Origin: Vulcanimicrobiota bacterium
GTDB taxonomy: Bacteria > Vulcanimicrobiota > Xenobia > Xenobiales > JADMJV01
Length of the DNA: 64,000 bases
Direction of reading: 5' to 3'
Assembly: GCA_019637395.1 (NCBI GenBank)
Contig: JAHBVR010000019.1
Span: 62,001-126,000, forward strand
Positions 49,499 through 57,732 of this stretch are shown piece by piece (position 1 is the first letter of the stretch; each line of letters begins with the position of its first letter). A program made the position numbers and the translations under genes. The notes under the pieces are model-generated. The model ran no database searches and was not told where the DNA came from. It worked only from the letters and a program-made list of their open reading frames with translations.

Positions 49499-50818
49499 TC
49501 AGGCCCCGGTTCCAATAAGTTGGCCAGAACTATCAATTTCACCAGATTGGTCGGGCACACATTCGGTTCCACACAGAGGGCAGAGGATAGACTGGATAAA
49601 CTCCTCGCCCGCCTCCAGGGCCTGCTGGGCCACGTGCTGGACCATGGCGGCGGTGCTTGTCGCCGCAACCTGAACCCCTACCAGGGCGTCATCCAGTTGC
49701 ACGATGCCCTGATCGATCAGGTGAGCCAGGCCTCCCTCTGCTCCCTTGCCGGTGGCCCCGGCCTGAGCCAATCGGGCCCTGGTTGCGGAAATATCCTCGT
49801 AGGCGCCCGGGTCATCGGCCAGCAGTTGTCCGGTCTGAGCGTAGTTAACCACATGCAAGAGCAACTTCAGGCTGCGCTCGATCACCTTCAAGACGGGAAA
49901 AGCTCCGGCCGTGGCCGCCGAGATGCTGGCTCCGGCGATGGTCTCGCCCAGGTTGATGACCTGATTGGCGACCAGATTTTCCACCCGCAGCAGGATAGGA
50001 TTTCCCACCATATTCATGACCTTGCCGGGAAACTCACCGGTCAATTCCTGGATCACGGTCACGGTGGCGCGGGCTGTGCCGGCCAGTTCCCCGTCCACCG
50101 TTTGCACGTGAGTCTGATAACCTTTGAGCTGTTCCATAGTGCTGTGCAGCCGTTGCTGCACCATCGTGGAGAGTGAGTTTTTGAGATCGTTGGCCAGAAA
50201 GTTCGAGGAGGCCTGGCTGGCCGGAGCCACCGAGCCCTGCAGGTGCTGGTCGAGTTCGCCGGTCATGGTGGCAAACTGGCCCCTGGCCGAGTGGGCACCG
50301 CCTTCGAATTTCGAGTAGTGGTTGCCCAACTGAGCCTGGCCGTCGCTCAGGAACTGGTGCGAGACAGCATGGTGCTGATTGGTATGGTCCAGGTAGCTGG
50401 CGCGGGCGGCCTTGGATTGCTCGAAAGCAGCCCCCACAGCCTGATGCTGTGCGGCCAGGGCGGTAGCAGCGCCGGCCGCCGCCGACTTCATATCATCGGC
50501 TCGCCGACTCAAGTCTTTCTGCTTTTCTTCGCAAGCCTGCCCGGCCTGCTCCAGAGCTTTTTCCAGGGAGGCAGCCGTTTGCTGGAGTTGAGTCCCCAGA
50601 CCCCCCGTGGCTTTTTGGAATTCCGTGCCGGACTGCTGCAGACTGGCCGCCCGACTGGTTGCGTTGTGCATGGCCTGGTCCAGGTCCCCGCGGGCCGCGT
50701 CCGCCTGCTGGGCCTCGTGGTCCAAATGGTCGCTGGCGGTGGTGCAGCCCCGCATCCAGTCGTTCAGGAGCTGCGAGAGTCCGTCCAGATCATCCTTGAA
50801 TTCATCGAGCAGACTCAT
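49499..50818 (-). CDS. Coiled-coil protein with hydrophobic core and CPLCGTEC tail
   Basis: 439 aa, the largest helical protein of the operon. N-terminus MSLLDEFKDDLDGLSQLLND; coiled coil to about 240; then a region with hydrophobic character (VINLGETIAGASISAATAGA, LKVIERSLKLLLHVV) that is the nearest thing to a membrane-active segment in the operon. The end carries CPLCGTECVPD, a probable zinc knuckle. TGATG overlap with the upstream gene. Not a recognised family. Confidence 0.75.
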   Translation of the reverse strand: MSLLDEFKDDLDGLSQLLNDWMRGCTTASDHLDHEAQQADAARGDLDQAMHNATSRAASLQQSGTEFQKATGGLGTQLQQTAASLEKALEQAGQACEEKQKDLSRRADDMKSAAAGAATALAAQHQAVGAAFEQSKAARASYLDHTNQHHAVSHQFLSDGQAQLGNHYSKFEGGAHSARGQFATMTGELDQHLQGSVAPASQASSNFLANDLKNSLSTMVQQRLHSTMEQLKGYQTHVQTVDGELAGTARATVTVIQELTGEFPGKVMNMVGNPILLRVENLVANQVINLGETIAGASISAATAGAFPVLKVIERSLKLLLHVVNYAQTGQLLADDPGAYEDISATRARLAQAGATGKGAEGGLAHLIDQGIVQLDDALVGVQVAATSTAAMVQHVAQQALEAGEEFIQSILCPLCGTECVPDQSGEIDSSGQLIGTGA

Positions 50819-51711
50819 CAGATCAGGCCCACCTCTTGAAGTAATCCCAGTAGATTGACCACCGGTTGGATTGCAGCCTCGATATTAGCAATCATATCGA
50901 CAGGTGGACGCATTTTGTTGTCCATCATGTCCCGGCTGTTTCGGAGAAAGGTAAGCAGGCCTTCCAGAAAGCCCTCGACCGAATTGGCGTGGGTGTGTAG
51001 ACCCTTGGCGTTCTCATCCAGCACCCTTTGAATTTGCCGCATAGCGTCGTCCAGTTGTTTTTGCAAATCCGTCTGCAGCGAAGCCAACTGTTGAGCGGAG
51101 AGGCTGCTGGCAGCCGCCAGGTTGGCCTGCAGCTCCTGGTGGTGGCCGATCAGGCCTTTGTCGAAGCCGGCGAAGCCGTTTCCGAGCTTTTCCACGGCCT
51201 GCTGCAGTTCTTGGTGGCGGCTCTGCACATTGACGTGCGTGTCATCGACCTTTTTGCCGGTCAGATCGGTCGCTTCAGTCAGTCTCCCCAGCAGCGACGA
51301 CAGCTGCTGGCTGAGCTGGTCGGCATCGGAAACCGCCGTCTGGTGGCGGGCCTGGTTTTCGCTGACCACCAGCGTGTTCTGGCTGCCGAGCTGAGAGCTG
51401 GCCGTGGAGAGCGCGTCCATGCTGGTGCGGGCATTGGTCTGGGTCACATCCACTCGGACGCCGGTGGATTTCAGGCTGCGTTCCAGGCTGGCCTGCAACT
51501 GGTCCAGCAACTGCTCCAGGTCGGCAAAGCTCTGCTCGACGGTCTGGACGGCCGCGTCGCCTTCCCGGCTGATTCCGTCCAGGCGGCCGTTGAGGCCGTC
51601 CAGGAGGCCGGAATAGTCGTCCATGCGCCGGTTGGAGCCGGCCATGGAAGTATTGAGGGTTTGGCACCAGCCGAGACTTTTTTCAATGAGGGCGGGGACG
51701 TCTTGTGACAT
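50818..51711 (-). CDS. Long coiled-coil protein (family A)
   Basis: 297 aa: MSQDVPALIEKSLGWCQTLN, then heptad-rich helix to about 260 (LEQLLDQLQASLERSLKSTG, LQQAVEKLGNGFAGFDKGLI) and a short hydrophobic end (IQPVVNLLGLLQEVGLI). No signal or membrane span. The ATG at 51711 overlaps the upstream TAA (TAATG). Paralogue-like to its neighbours in size and composition but not closely similar by eye. Confidence 0.75.
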   Translation of the reverse strand: MSQDVPALIEKSLGWCQTLNTSMAGSNRRMDDYSGLLDGLNGRLDGISREGDAAVQTVEQSFADLEQLLDQLQASLERSLKSTGVRVDVTQTNARTSMDALSTASSQLGSQNTLVVSENQARHQTAVSDADQLSQQLSSLLGRLTEATDLTGKKVDDTHVNVQSRHQELQQAVEKLGNGFAGFDKGLIGHHQELQANLAAASSLSAQQLASLQTDLQKQLDDAMRQIQRVLDENAKGLHTHANSVEGFLEGLLTFLRNSRDMMDNKMRPPVDMIANIEAAIQPVVNLLGLLQEVGLI

Positions 51712-52619
51712 TACTTGATATTGGCTCGATCGAGCACGTTCTTCAAATTGATGGGGATGGTGATCAGCGCCCTGGTGTCCTGCTGTACCCGGTGGTTGTA
51801 AGATTCCAGGATGGCGTGATCGCAATCGGCTTCTTTCTTCAGTTTGTCCTCGGCCTGATGCACCACCTGAGCCAGGGCTTTGGCGCTGTCGGCGGTGGTG
51901 CTGCTAAGCTTCTCGACCTTTTCGGCGCAATGCTGGGCGGTCGTGCTCTGAATTTCAGTCTGACTTTCACGCAGTTGGGTACCGGCTTTGAGGGTTTCCT
52001 GTTTCAATTGTTCCACCACCTGGTTCAGCAACGTCTGCGTGCTCTTCAGGTGGTTTTCCAGAGCGGGAACGAAGCTCTCCTGGACCTTTTTTCCCAGGGC
52101 GGCCAGGGCCGCATCGTTATGCTGCTGGAAGTCGTGCAGCTTGGGAATCAAGCTTTGAGCCACGAAGTCGTTGAGGGCGGTCAGAGCCGTGCGGCTTTTC
52201 AAGAAGGCTGCCTGGCTTTGCTGGTCGGCCGCGTTCAGGGCGGCTTCGGTGGTCTTTTGCTCGTCGCGTAGATTTTCTTCAATCCTGGTTAAAAGCGCCG
52301 TCAGGGAGTGGATGATATTGTTCATCTCCGTGATTTTGGCCCGGCTGGTCTGAATTCGGTGGACAATCTCCGACTCCAAGGATTGCAGCTGCCCATCTAC
52401 GGCCTGCAAGGACTGTTCGCTCAGGGTCTGGCCGGTCTGCAAGCGCTTGGTTATCGTGGCGGCCACCGGAATGATGGCCTGAGCCCTGTTTTGAAATTGG
52501 GTGCGAGAGGTGCCGAGCCCGTCGTGGGCCTGGCGCAGCTGAGTTTGTCCGGTCTTGACCTGAGCGTCCACCTTGGTGAGGACAGTGGACAGGTTTTCTA
52601 TGCTGGTTTGCAGGCTCAA
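51711..52619 (-). CDS. Long coiled-coil protein (family A)
   Basis: 302 aa starting at a TTG: MSLQTSIENLSTVLTKVDAQ. Nearly continuous coiled coil, with a Pro-marked turn near residue 50 (NRAQAIIPVAATITKRL) and another near 160-180 (AQSLIPKLHDF, ESFVPALENHLK). The same 'IP' and 'VP' turns at similar positions occur in the 46592 product, suggesting a common long-hairpin fold. GAGAGGAACG is the ribosome site. Function unknown. Confidence 0.75.
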   Translation of the reverse strand: MSLQTSIENLSTVLTKVDAQVKTGQTQLRQAHDGLGTSRTQFQNRAQAIIPVAATITKRLQTGQTLSEQSLQAVDGQLQSLESEIVHRIQTSRAKITEMNNIIHSLTALLTRIEENLRDEQKTTEAALNAADQQSQAAFLKSRTALTALNDFVAQSLIPKLHDFQQHNDAALAALGKKVQESFVPALENHLKSTQTLLNQVVEQLKQETLKAGTQLRESQTEIQSTTAQHCAEKVEKLSSTTADSAKALAQVVHQAEDKLKKEADCDHAILESYNHRVQQDTRALITIPINLKNVLDRANIK

Positions 52620-52633
52620 GCAGGTCGTTCCTC

Positions 52634-53584
52634 TCAGATATTCTGCAGGCCCAAGGCCTGCAGTTGGCCGATTTTTTGCAAGACCGGCTTGGCCCTGCGC
52701 AACAGGGCGATCAACTGCGGTCCGCCCGAGAGTTCTTTCAAGGAGTTGTCCAGCAGCTTGCGCTGCTGGATGAGTTCCGGCAGTTGAGCCTGGACCTGGC
52801 GATCCAGTGCTTCCAGGGAGCGGGTGCGCAGGTCATCCACGGCCGTGCGGGCCGCGTTGACCACATGCACGTCCAGGTCCTGAACCGTCTTGGCGCCGGT
52901 TTTTTGGGCGGCGGGCTTGATGGCGGAATCCATCAGGTCGGTGAGGGTTGCCGCGTAGCTCTTGACGGTGCTGTTGCTGTGCTGGGCGAAGGTGTCACGG
53001 GCTTGAGTCAGGCCCTGGATACAGTGGTCTATACTGACCCCGCAGGCCGCCAGCTGGCTGTCCGCCGAGCCGCGCCAGATATCGGATTGAGCTTTAACCT
53101 GTAGCACCAGCTGGTTGAGTTGCTCGAGGGTGGCGCGCAGTTGTTGCTGGGCGCCCTGCTCGGCCTGGAGGTCCTTTTCCAGTTGGGCGCGCTGCGCGTC
53201 CAAAAGGTGCACCAGACTGTTTTGAGCGGCCGGCAGGGTCTGGGCCAACTGGTCGGACCTGGCTCGCATGTCGCCGACAGCCTTTTCTAAGTCAGCCCGG
53301 GCTGTCTCGGTCTGAGCCTTGAGAGCCGTGATCTGGGCGTCGCAGGCGTCCAGGCGGGCCTGAACCCGGCTGAAACCTCCGTTCAGCGAGGTCTGCACCG
53401 CCGCCACGGCCGGGCTGATGTAATTCAGTTCGGTGCGCACCTGGTCTTCCTGGTGTAAAATAGCCGCCTGAGCTTCACGTAGCATCTGGCTCACAGCCTG
53501 ACTCTGACTGTTGAGCATATTCCATTCAGGGACCAGGGCTTGTTGTTGCGATTTGACCTTGGCGGCGATCTCGGCCAGGCTCAT
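52634..53584 (-). CDS. Long coiled-coil protein (family A)
   Basis: 316 aa: MSLAEIAAKVKSQQQALVPE, long heptad helix (LHQEDQVRTELNYISPAVAA, LVHLLDAQRAQLEKDLQAEQ), ending in a small hydrophobic segment (LIALLRRAKPVLQKIGQLQA). Three Cys in the middle. ATGA overlap with the upstream gene. No signal peptide; function unknown. Confidence 0.75.
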   Translation of the reverse strand: MSLAEIAAKVKSQQQALVPEWNMLNSQSQAVSQMLREAQAAILHQEDQVRTELNYISPAVAAVQTSLNGGFSRVQARLDACDAQITALKAQTETARADLEKAVGDMRARSDQLAQTLPAAQNSLVHLLDAQRAQLEKDLQAEQGAQQQLRATLEQLNQLVLQVKAQSDIWRGSADSQLAACGVSIDHCIQGLTQARDTFAQHSNSTVKSYAATLTDLMDSAIKPAAQKTGAKTVQDLDVHVVNAARTAVDDLRTRSLEALDRQVQAQLPELIQQRKLLDNSLKELSGGPQLIALLRRAKPVLQKIGQLQALGLQNI

Positions 53585-54555
53585 TTTTTACCTCCCAGCA
53601 TTCTTTGGAGTTCGGTATGCAGCGCCAGCACCGCCTCGAAATAGCGGTCCTGCTGGTCTTTGAGATGGGTGGAAGTATGGGCGGCCGTGCGCTTGGTGGT
53701 GTCGCTTTCTTTGGAAAGCTGTTGGGCCGACTGGTCGGCTTTCTTGGCGGCAGCGTCGATTTGATCCGGTAATTCTTTGGCTGTGATATTCTGGGCCTTG
53801 CTCGTTTCGCCCTGAATCTCCGTTTTTAAGACTTGAGCAGCTTCCAGTCCATGCTGCTCGAAGGCGGAATGCGCCTCCGTCATAGTCTTTCCCGCGCTGC
53901 TCAGGGTGGACTGCACGGCCGGCCGGTGAGTGTCGGTGATCTGATGGGAGAGTTTGCCGGTCTGGGTGGGCAGGGTTTCCTGGGCCAGAGTGTGGAGCCG
54001 ATTGGCCAGGTTTTTGGCGGCCGCGGCGAATTCGTCATAGTGGCCGGGCTGGTAGGTTTTCTGCACAATCGAGTCTCCCTCGGCCAGGCTGGCCCGGGCC
54101 CCCTTGTGAGCTGTGGATTGCTGGCCGGCCTCGTGCTTGCAACTCTCCGCGCTGGCTTGAGCGGCCGTCTTCAACTGGTTACCGCGGTTCTGGGCATCCT
54201 CCAGGGCGGCCTGCACCTTCTTAGTAAAATCCACCAGTTGATCGTGAACGGCGTGACCCGTCGATTCCAGCGACTGCAGCCGGTCCTGGCTGGTCTGGGT
54301 GAGCTGGTTACCCAGGGTTTGTAGTTCGTGCTGCAGGCTGTCCAAATGCTGTTGGGTCTGGGTGGCCAGCAGGGTCATGTCGTTTAGAGCCTTTTCGGTG
54401 GAAACCACCAACTGCGGCAGCTCCTCATGGTCTTTGCGCAGTTGCGCTACCGGGGATTGGCTGTCGCCGGTATAATTGCGAATGGCCATGTGAATCTCAC
54501 TGACCAGCTTACGCGTATTGAGCAGGCTTTCACCCAGTTGCTGAATGAGCGACAT
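53581..54555 (-). CDS. Long coiled-coil protein (family A)
   Basis: 324 aa: MSLIQQLGESLLNTRKLVSE, then Gln/Ala/Thr-rich coiled coil (LATQTQQHLDSLQHELQTLG, SHQITDTHRPAVQSTLSSAG). The C-terminus stays hydrophilic until LHTELQRMLGGKK. No signal or membrane span. Starts 10 bases after the upstream stop and overlaps the next start by ATGA. Function unknown. Confidence 0.75.
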   Translation of the reverse strand: MSLIQQLGESLLNTRKLVSEIHMAIRNYTGDSQSPVAQLRKDHEELPQLVVSTEKALNDMTLLATQTQQHLDSLQHELQTLGNQLTQTSQDRLQSLESTGHAVHDQLVDFTKKVQAALEDAQNRGNQLKTAAQASAESCKHEAGQQSTAHKGARASLAEGDSIVQKTYQPGHYDEFAAAAKNLANRLHTLAQETLPTQTGKLSHQITDTHRPAVQSTLSSAGKTMTEAHSAFEQHGLEAAQVLKTEIQGETSKAQNITAKELPDQIDAAAKKADQSAQQLSKESDTTKRTAAHTSTHLKDQQDRYFEAVLALHTELQRMLGGKK

Positions 54556-54565
54556 GTCGGTTCCT

Positions 54566-55474
54566 CTACTTGTATTGGAAGGTGAAGAGGTTGTAGGTCT
54601 GATCGGCCTTTTTGTGGATGGCGGTGATCAGAGCCAGGGGTTGACTGACGGTCTCAGTGAGCTTGGCGCTGACCCCGTCCATGGTTTCGGACAGTTCCAA
54701 GGGACGCTTGCCCAGCTCTTTGAGATGGGCCAGAGCTGCGTCAAGTTCATTGCTCAGCTTTTCAAAAGTATCGAGCGTGTCCGCCAGGAAGGCCTGACGA
54801 ACTTTCTGATCGGCTTGTTGGGATCCATGGTGCAGGTTTTCAAGGAGAGACTGCAGAGCTTTCTGAGTGGAGTCGCCGGCGCTGGCGAACTGGCTTTGAA
54901 GGTTGACCATCTGAGTGTCCATCTGGGCCGAGAGGCCCTGCCAATCGACGTCCAGTTCGGCGGCCTGACCGCGCAGGTGCTCGAGTTCCGAAGTCACGGT
55001 AGCCAGCATTCCTTCGGCGTGTTTGGTAGCCTGATCGGCTGCGCTTTGGGTATGTTCGACCAGTTGACGGTTGGTATTCACCAGGGCCTTCATCTCCGAT
55101 TCGACCGAAGTGACGGATTTGTCCACCTCGTTCAGAATGGCTTGCACCTGGGGAACCAGGTCGTGAATGGCTTTATCGTTGGCGTCCAGACCTTCTTTCA
55201 GACTCCCGTGGAGCAGGTCGACTCGCGTTCCCATAGCGGCGGCGGCATGCTGCAGGGTGGTAAAGCCTGCAGCCAGGGCGTTGTCCATGTTATGCAGGAA
55301 GCTTTCCAGGGCTTGTAGCTTCTGATTGGCGGCCTCGACTTCTTGGGACAGGTTGGCTTGCTTGGTGGTGGCCAGTTGGGCTAAGTCGTCGACAAAAGAA
55401 GTGAGGGTCACCGTGGTTTGATTCTGCTCGTCGGCCGCGCCGGTGGCTGCCTCGGTTTCACTTGTCAGTCCCAA
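54566..55474 (-). CDS. Coiled-coil protein, first gene of the operon
   Basis: 302 aa, TTG start with GGGAGAG nine bases upstream. N-terminus MGLTSETEAATGAADEQNQT, then continuous heptads (LSQEVEAANQKLQALESFLH, SLLENLHHGSQQADQKVRQA) and a C-terminus LALITAIHKKADQTYNLFTF. It heads the operon that continues to 45033. The promoter should be in 55475-55670, the divergent gap shared with the 55671 gene. Confidence 0.73.
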   Translation of the reverse strand: MGLTSETEAATGAADEQNQTTVTLTSFVDDLAQLATTKQANLSQEVEAANQKLQALESFLHNMDNALAAGFTTLQHAAAAMGTRVDLLHGSLKEGLDANDKAIHDLVPQVQAILNEVDKSVTSVESEMKALVNTNRQLVEHTQSAADQATKHAEGMLATVTSELEHLRGQAAELDVDWQGLSAQMDTQMVNLQSQFASAGDSTQKALQSLLENLHHGSQQADQKVRQAFLADTLDTFEKLSNELDAALAHLKELGKRPLELSETMDGVSAKLTETVSQPLALITAIHKKADQTYNLFTFQYK

Positions 55475-55670
55475 TTAATGGCTCTCCCGCTGGAATGGTG
55501 CCCATTTCGCGGGCCTCAAGAGCGACCCCTCTAATCCAAAGTAGCCCAAAGGAGCTATTCCAAGCTGACCCTCCAGCACCTATGCGGTTTCTAACGCTCC
55601 CGCTCCAGCTACTGGGCCCGGTAGGACTTGATTTCGGTCCTTTTTCAGGCCGCTGCCGCACAATCCAGTC

Positions 55671-56117
55671 ATGGACATCAAATACAATGCCGCCGGCGTT
55701 CAACGCTACTATGCTCTGAAACTCGACCTGCTCAAGGCCAAAGACAATGTGGAGGCCGACCAGGATCAGCGGGCAGGGGTCATCTCCCAAGACGGTTTCC
55801 GCGCCGCCTACCTGGAAAAAGACGACAGCTTCGCCTTCGTGTCCCAGCAAGGTTCCAGGCTGGAATACGCCGTTTTCACTCCGAAAGGCTCTATTCAGGC
55901 CGGCACTATCGACCCCCAGGGCGAATCTTTTTTAGAATCCAATCTCTATTCTTCGGGAATCAGCAGCGGCCGCATGACCGATTATGATGAGGTCATCGGC
56001 TCCAAAGTCGAAGACGATCGCGATAAGGCTTTCGCGGAGCGCAAGCAAGCGCAGTTTTCCGCCGCTCTCGAGGAAGCTTTTCTGATCGGCCATCTGCCCG
56101 AAAGCGTCTTGCGGTAA
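55671..56117 (+). CDS. Small soluble protein divergent from the coiled-coil operon
   Basis: 148-aa acidic cytosolic protein: MDIKYNAAGVQRYYALKLDL, a middle with beta character (SFAFVSQQGSRLEYAVFTPK) and a helical end. No motif, Cys or signal. ATG 55671; no strong ribosome site. Its divergent orientation and shared promoter gap with the coiled-coil operon make it a candidate regulator or accessory protein, but nothing in it looks DNA-binding. Confidence 0.62.
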   Translation: MDIKYNAAGVQRYYALKLDLLKAKDNVEADQDQRAGVISQDGFRAAYLEKDDSFAFVSQQGSRLEYAVFTPKGSIQAGTIDPQGESFLESNLYSSGISSGRMTDYDEVIGSKVEDDRDKAFAERKQAQFSAALEEAFLIGHLPESVLR

Positions 56118-56235
56118 AGGAAGAAGGAGCCCCGCACCGGTGGTTTCGGTCTGGCCCCTGACGCCTGCTGAATCTCCCGCCGATTTCTCGGAGATGGCCC
56201 CCTGAAGTGCGCGCCAGCCTGGCGGCGGCACGAGG

Positions 56236-56970
56236 TCAGCTGGCCTGGCGTAGCGATTGGGTCAACTGGAGAAAGACCGGGGCATTGGGGATGTCGCTGA
56301 AGGGCACGACGCGCCAGGTCTGACCGCCCCGCTTGCGCACCGTAAAGATGCCACCCGACAGGGTAATCGGCTCCAGCTCTTTCCAATTCTTCAGAGTACC
56401 GCTCATCTCCAGTCCCTGGTTGCTGATCTTGCAAGGCCCGAAGCACACCGACTCATTGCGGCGCAGGCGCTCGAAGGCTCGGCTGGCGGCGCGCGGGTAG
56501 ACTTCTCGCTCCAATCGCTGCCCCAGGCGCTCCAGGTCGCGCAGACCTGAAGGAATCGCCACCTTACGACCGTCGGCCAGATGCAGAGTATATTCGTGGA
56601 CGGTGGCAGCGCGGATACCGTTGACGGTGCGGGCCGTGACCTTGAGAGTCAGAAATTCCACATCTTCCCAGCGGAAGCGGTAGTGATGGCCGGAAATGTA
56701 CAACTCCAGGCCCTCGCTGAAGAGGCGCAGGCGGGCGCCGCGATGGTAGGCCAGCGCCCAGCCGAAAATTAAGCTGCCCAGGCCGCACATCCCGCACACG
56801 ATGGTGGCGGCGCGGCGCTGCTCATAAGCAATGGCCGCGGGCGTAAAAAGCAGATGGAGAATGTAGAAAAAAGCCACCAGCGTTCCCAACCACAGGAAGA
56901 AAGCGGAAAAGAGAAAGCGCCGGCTCATGGTGCGGGTCTCTTGCAATTCGCCCAGATGATCATAGGCCAT
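56236..56970 (-). CDS. DUF6585-like membrane protein
   Basis: 244 aa. An N-terminal HLGEL segment, two membrane helices (LFSAFFLWLGTLVAFFYILH and CGMCGLGSLIFGWALAY), then a soluble beta-rich domain with PH-like strands (LRLFSEGLELYISGHHYRFR, WEDVEFLTLKVTARTVNGI). Architecture and the leading LGEL motif agree with my memory of DUF6585 proteins. ATG 56970 retained because it keeps that motif; ATG 56928 is the alternative. Function unknown. Confidence 0.72.
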   Translation of the reverse strand: MAYDHLGELQETRTMSRRFLFSAFFLWLGTLVAFFYILHLLFTPAAIAYEQRRAATIVCGMCGLGSLIFGWALAYHRGARLRLFSEGLELYISGHHYRFRWEDVEFLTLKVTARTVNGIRAATVHEYTLHLADGRKVAIPSGLRDLERLGQRLEREVYPRAASRAFERLRRNESVCFGPCKISNQGLEMSGTLKNWKELEPITLSGGIFTVRKRGGQTWRVVPFSDIPNAPVFLQLTQSLRQAS

Positions 56971-57085
56971 CCCGGTATTTTGGTAACTTGTTCCTCAGAT
57001 TCCTTCGCCTCAGGGAACTCAGCCCGGCGAAGCGGGTTGGCTTTCCATGGGGGTCCATCACGCGTACCATTCAAGGAGAATTACC

Positions 57086-57625
57086 ATGAAAAAGATTGCT
57101 ATGCTCATGACCCAGGACTTTGAGGATTCCGAAGCCCGCAAACCTTACGAAGCAATGAAAGAAGCCGGATTTCAGGTCGACATCGTGGCGCCCCAGGCTG
57201 GCCAGACTCTTCAAGGCAAGAAAGGTGAATTCACCATCAAGTCCGATCTGGCCATTTCGCGGGCCCAGGCCGACGACTACGCAATGCTGGTCATTCCGGG
57301 AGGCCATTCGCCCGAATCCCTGCGTCTAGAAGAAGGCGCCGTCGAATTCGTCAAAGCCTTCGGCACAAGCGGCAAACCCATCGCGGCCATCTGCCATGGG
57401 CCACAGTTGTTGATTTCGGCGGGCCTGGTCAGGGAGCGTAAAATGACCTGCTACAAAGCGGTGGCTATCGATCTCAAGAACGCGGGAGCCAGGTATGAAG
57501 ACAGCGCCCTGGTGGTGGACGGACCCTTCATCACCTCAAGGACGCCCGAAGACCTGCCGCAGTTCTGTGAGGCAATCCTGCAAGCCTTGCGCACCCAACC
57601 CGCTCATCGCCAGGTTGGCCGCTGA
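57086..57625 (+). CDS. DJ-1/PfpI family protein (protein deglycase/protease-like)
   Basis: 179 aa: KKIAMLMTQDFEDSEARKP with the conserved Glu, VIPGGHSPESLR, and nucleophile-elbow AAICHGPQLLISAGLV with the catalytic Cys-His. This matches PfpI/YhbO-type proteins, which protect against glycation and oxidative stress. ATG 57086 with AAGGAGA at ideal spacing; the earlier in-frame ATG lacks a site. Monocistronic. Followed by inverted repeats before a convergent gene. Confidence 0.92.
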   Translation: MKKIAMLMTQDFEDSEARKPYEAMKEAGFQVDIVAPQAGQTLQGKKGEFTIKSDLAISRAQADDYAMLVIPGGHSPESLRLEEGAVEFVKAFGTSGKPIAAICHGPQLLISAGLVRERKMTCYKAVAIDLKNAGARYEDSALVVDGPFITSRTPEDLPQFCEAILQALRTQPAHRQVGR

Positions 57626-57705
57626 AAAACTCTTTGTGGCGTCCGGGGGGATCCCGGCCACCACAAGATATAGGCCACCTGGCACAACCTGCCGATCGTC
57701 GCTGA

Positions 57706-57725
57706 CTGAAAACCGAGTCTTTCAG
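57706..57725. terminator. Possible hairpin between convergent genes
   Basis: CTGAAA-n8-TTTCAG inverted repeat just beyond two convergent 3' ends. A second GC-rich inverted repeat lies at about 57637-57665 (GTGG, CCGGG / CCCGG, CCAC with a bulge). Neither has a clean T-run, so termination is tentative. Confidence 0.35.
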
Positions 57726-57732
57726 CAGCTTC

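Noticed and set aside
45033-55474. ClyA/Hbl-type alpha-helical pore-forming toxin operon
   Set aside because: Long helical proteins of similar size fit, but no hydrophobic tongue/hairpin typical of such toxins and no signal peptides; kept only as a possibility.
45033-55474. Chemotaxis receptor (MCP) fragments
   Set aside because: The conserved MCP signalling hairpin and any HAMP or membrane segments are absent.
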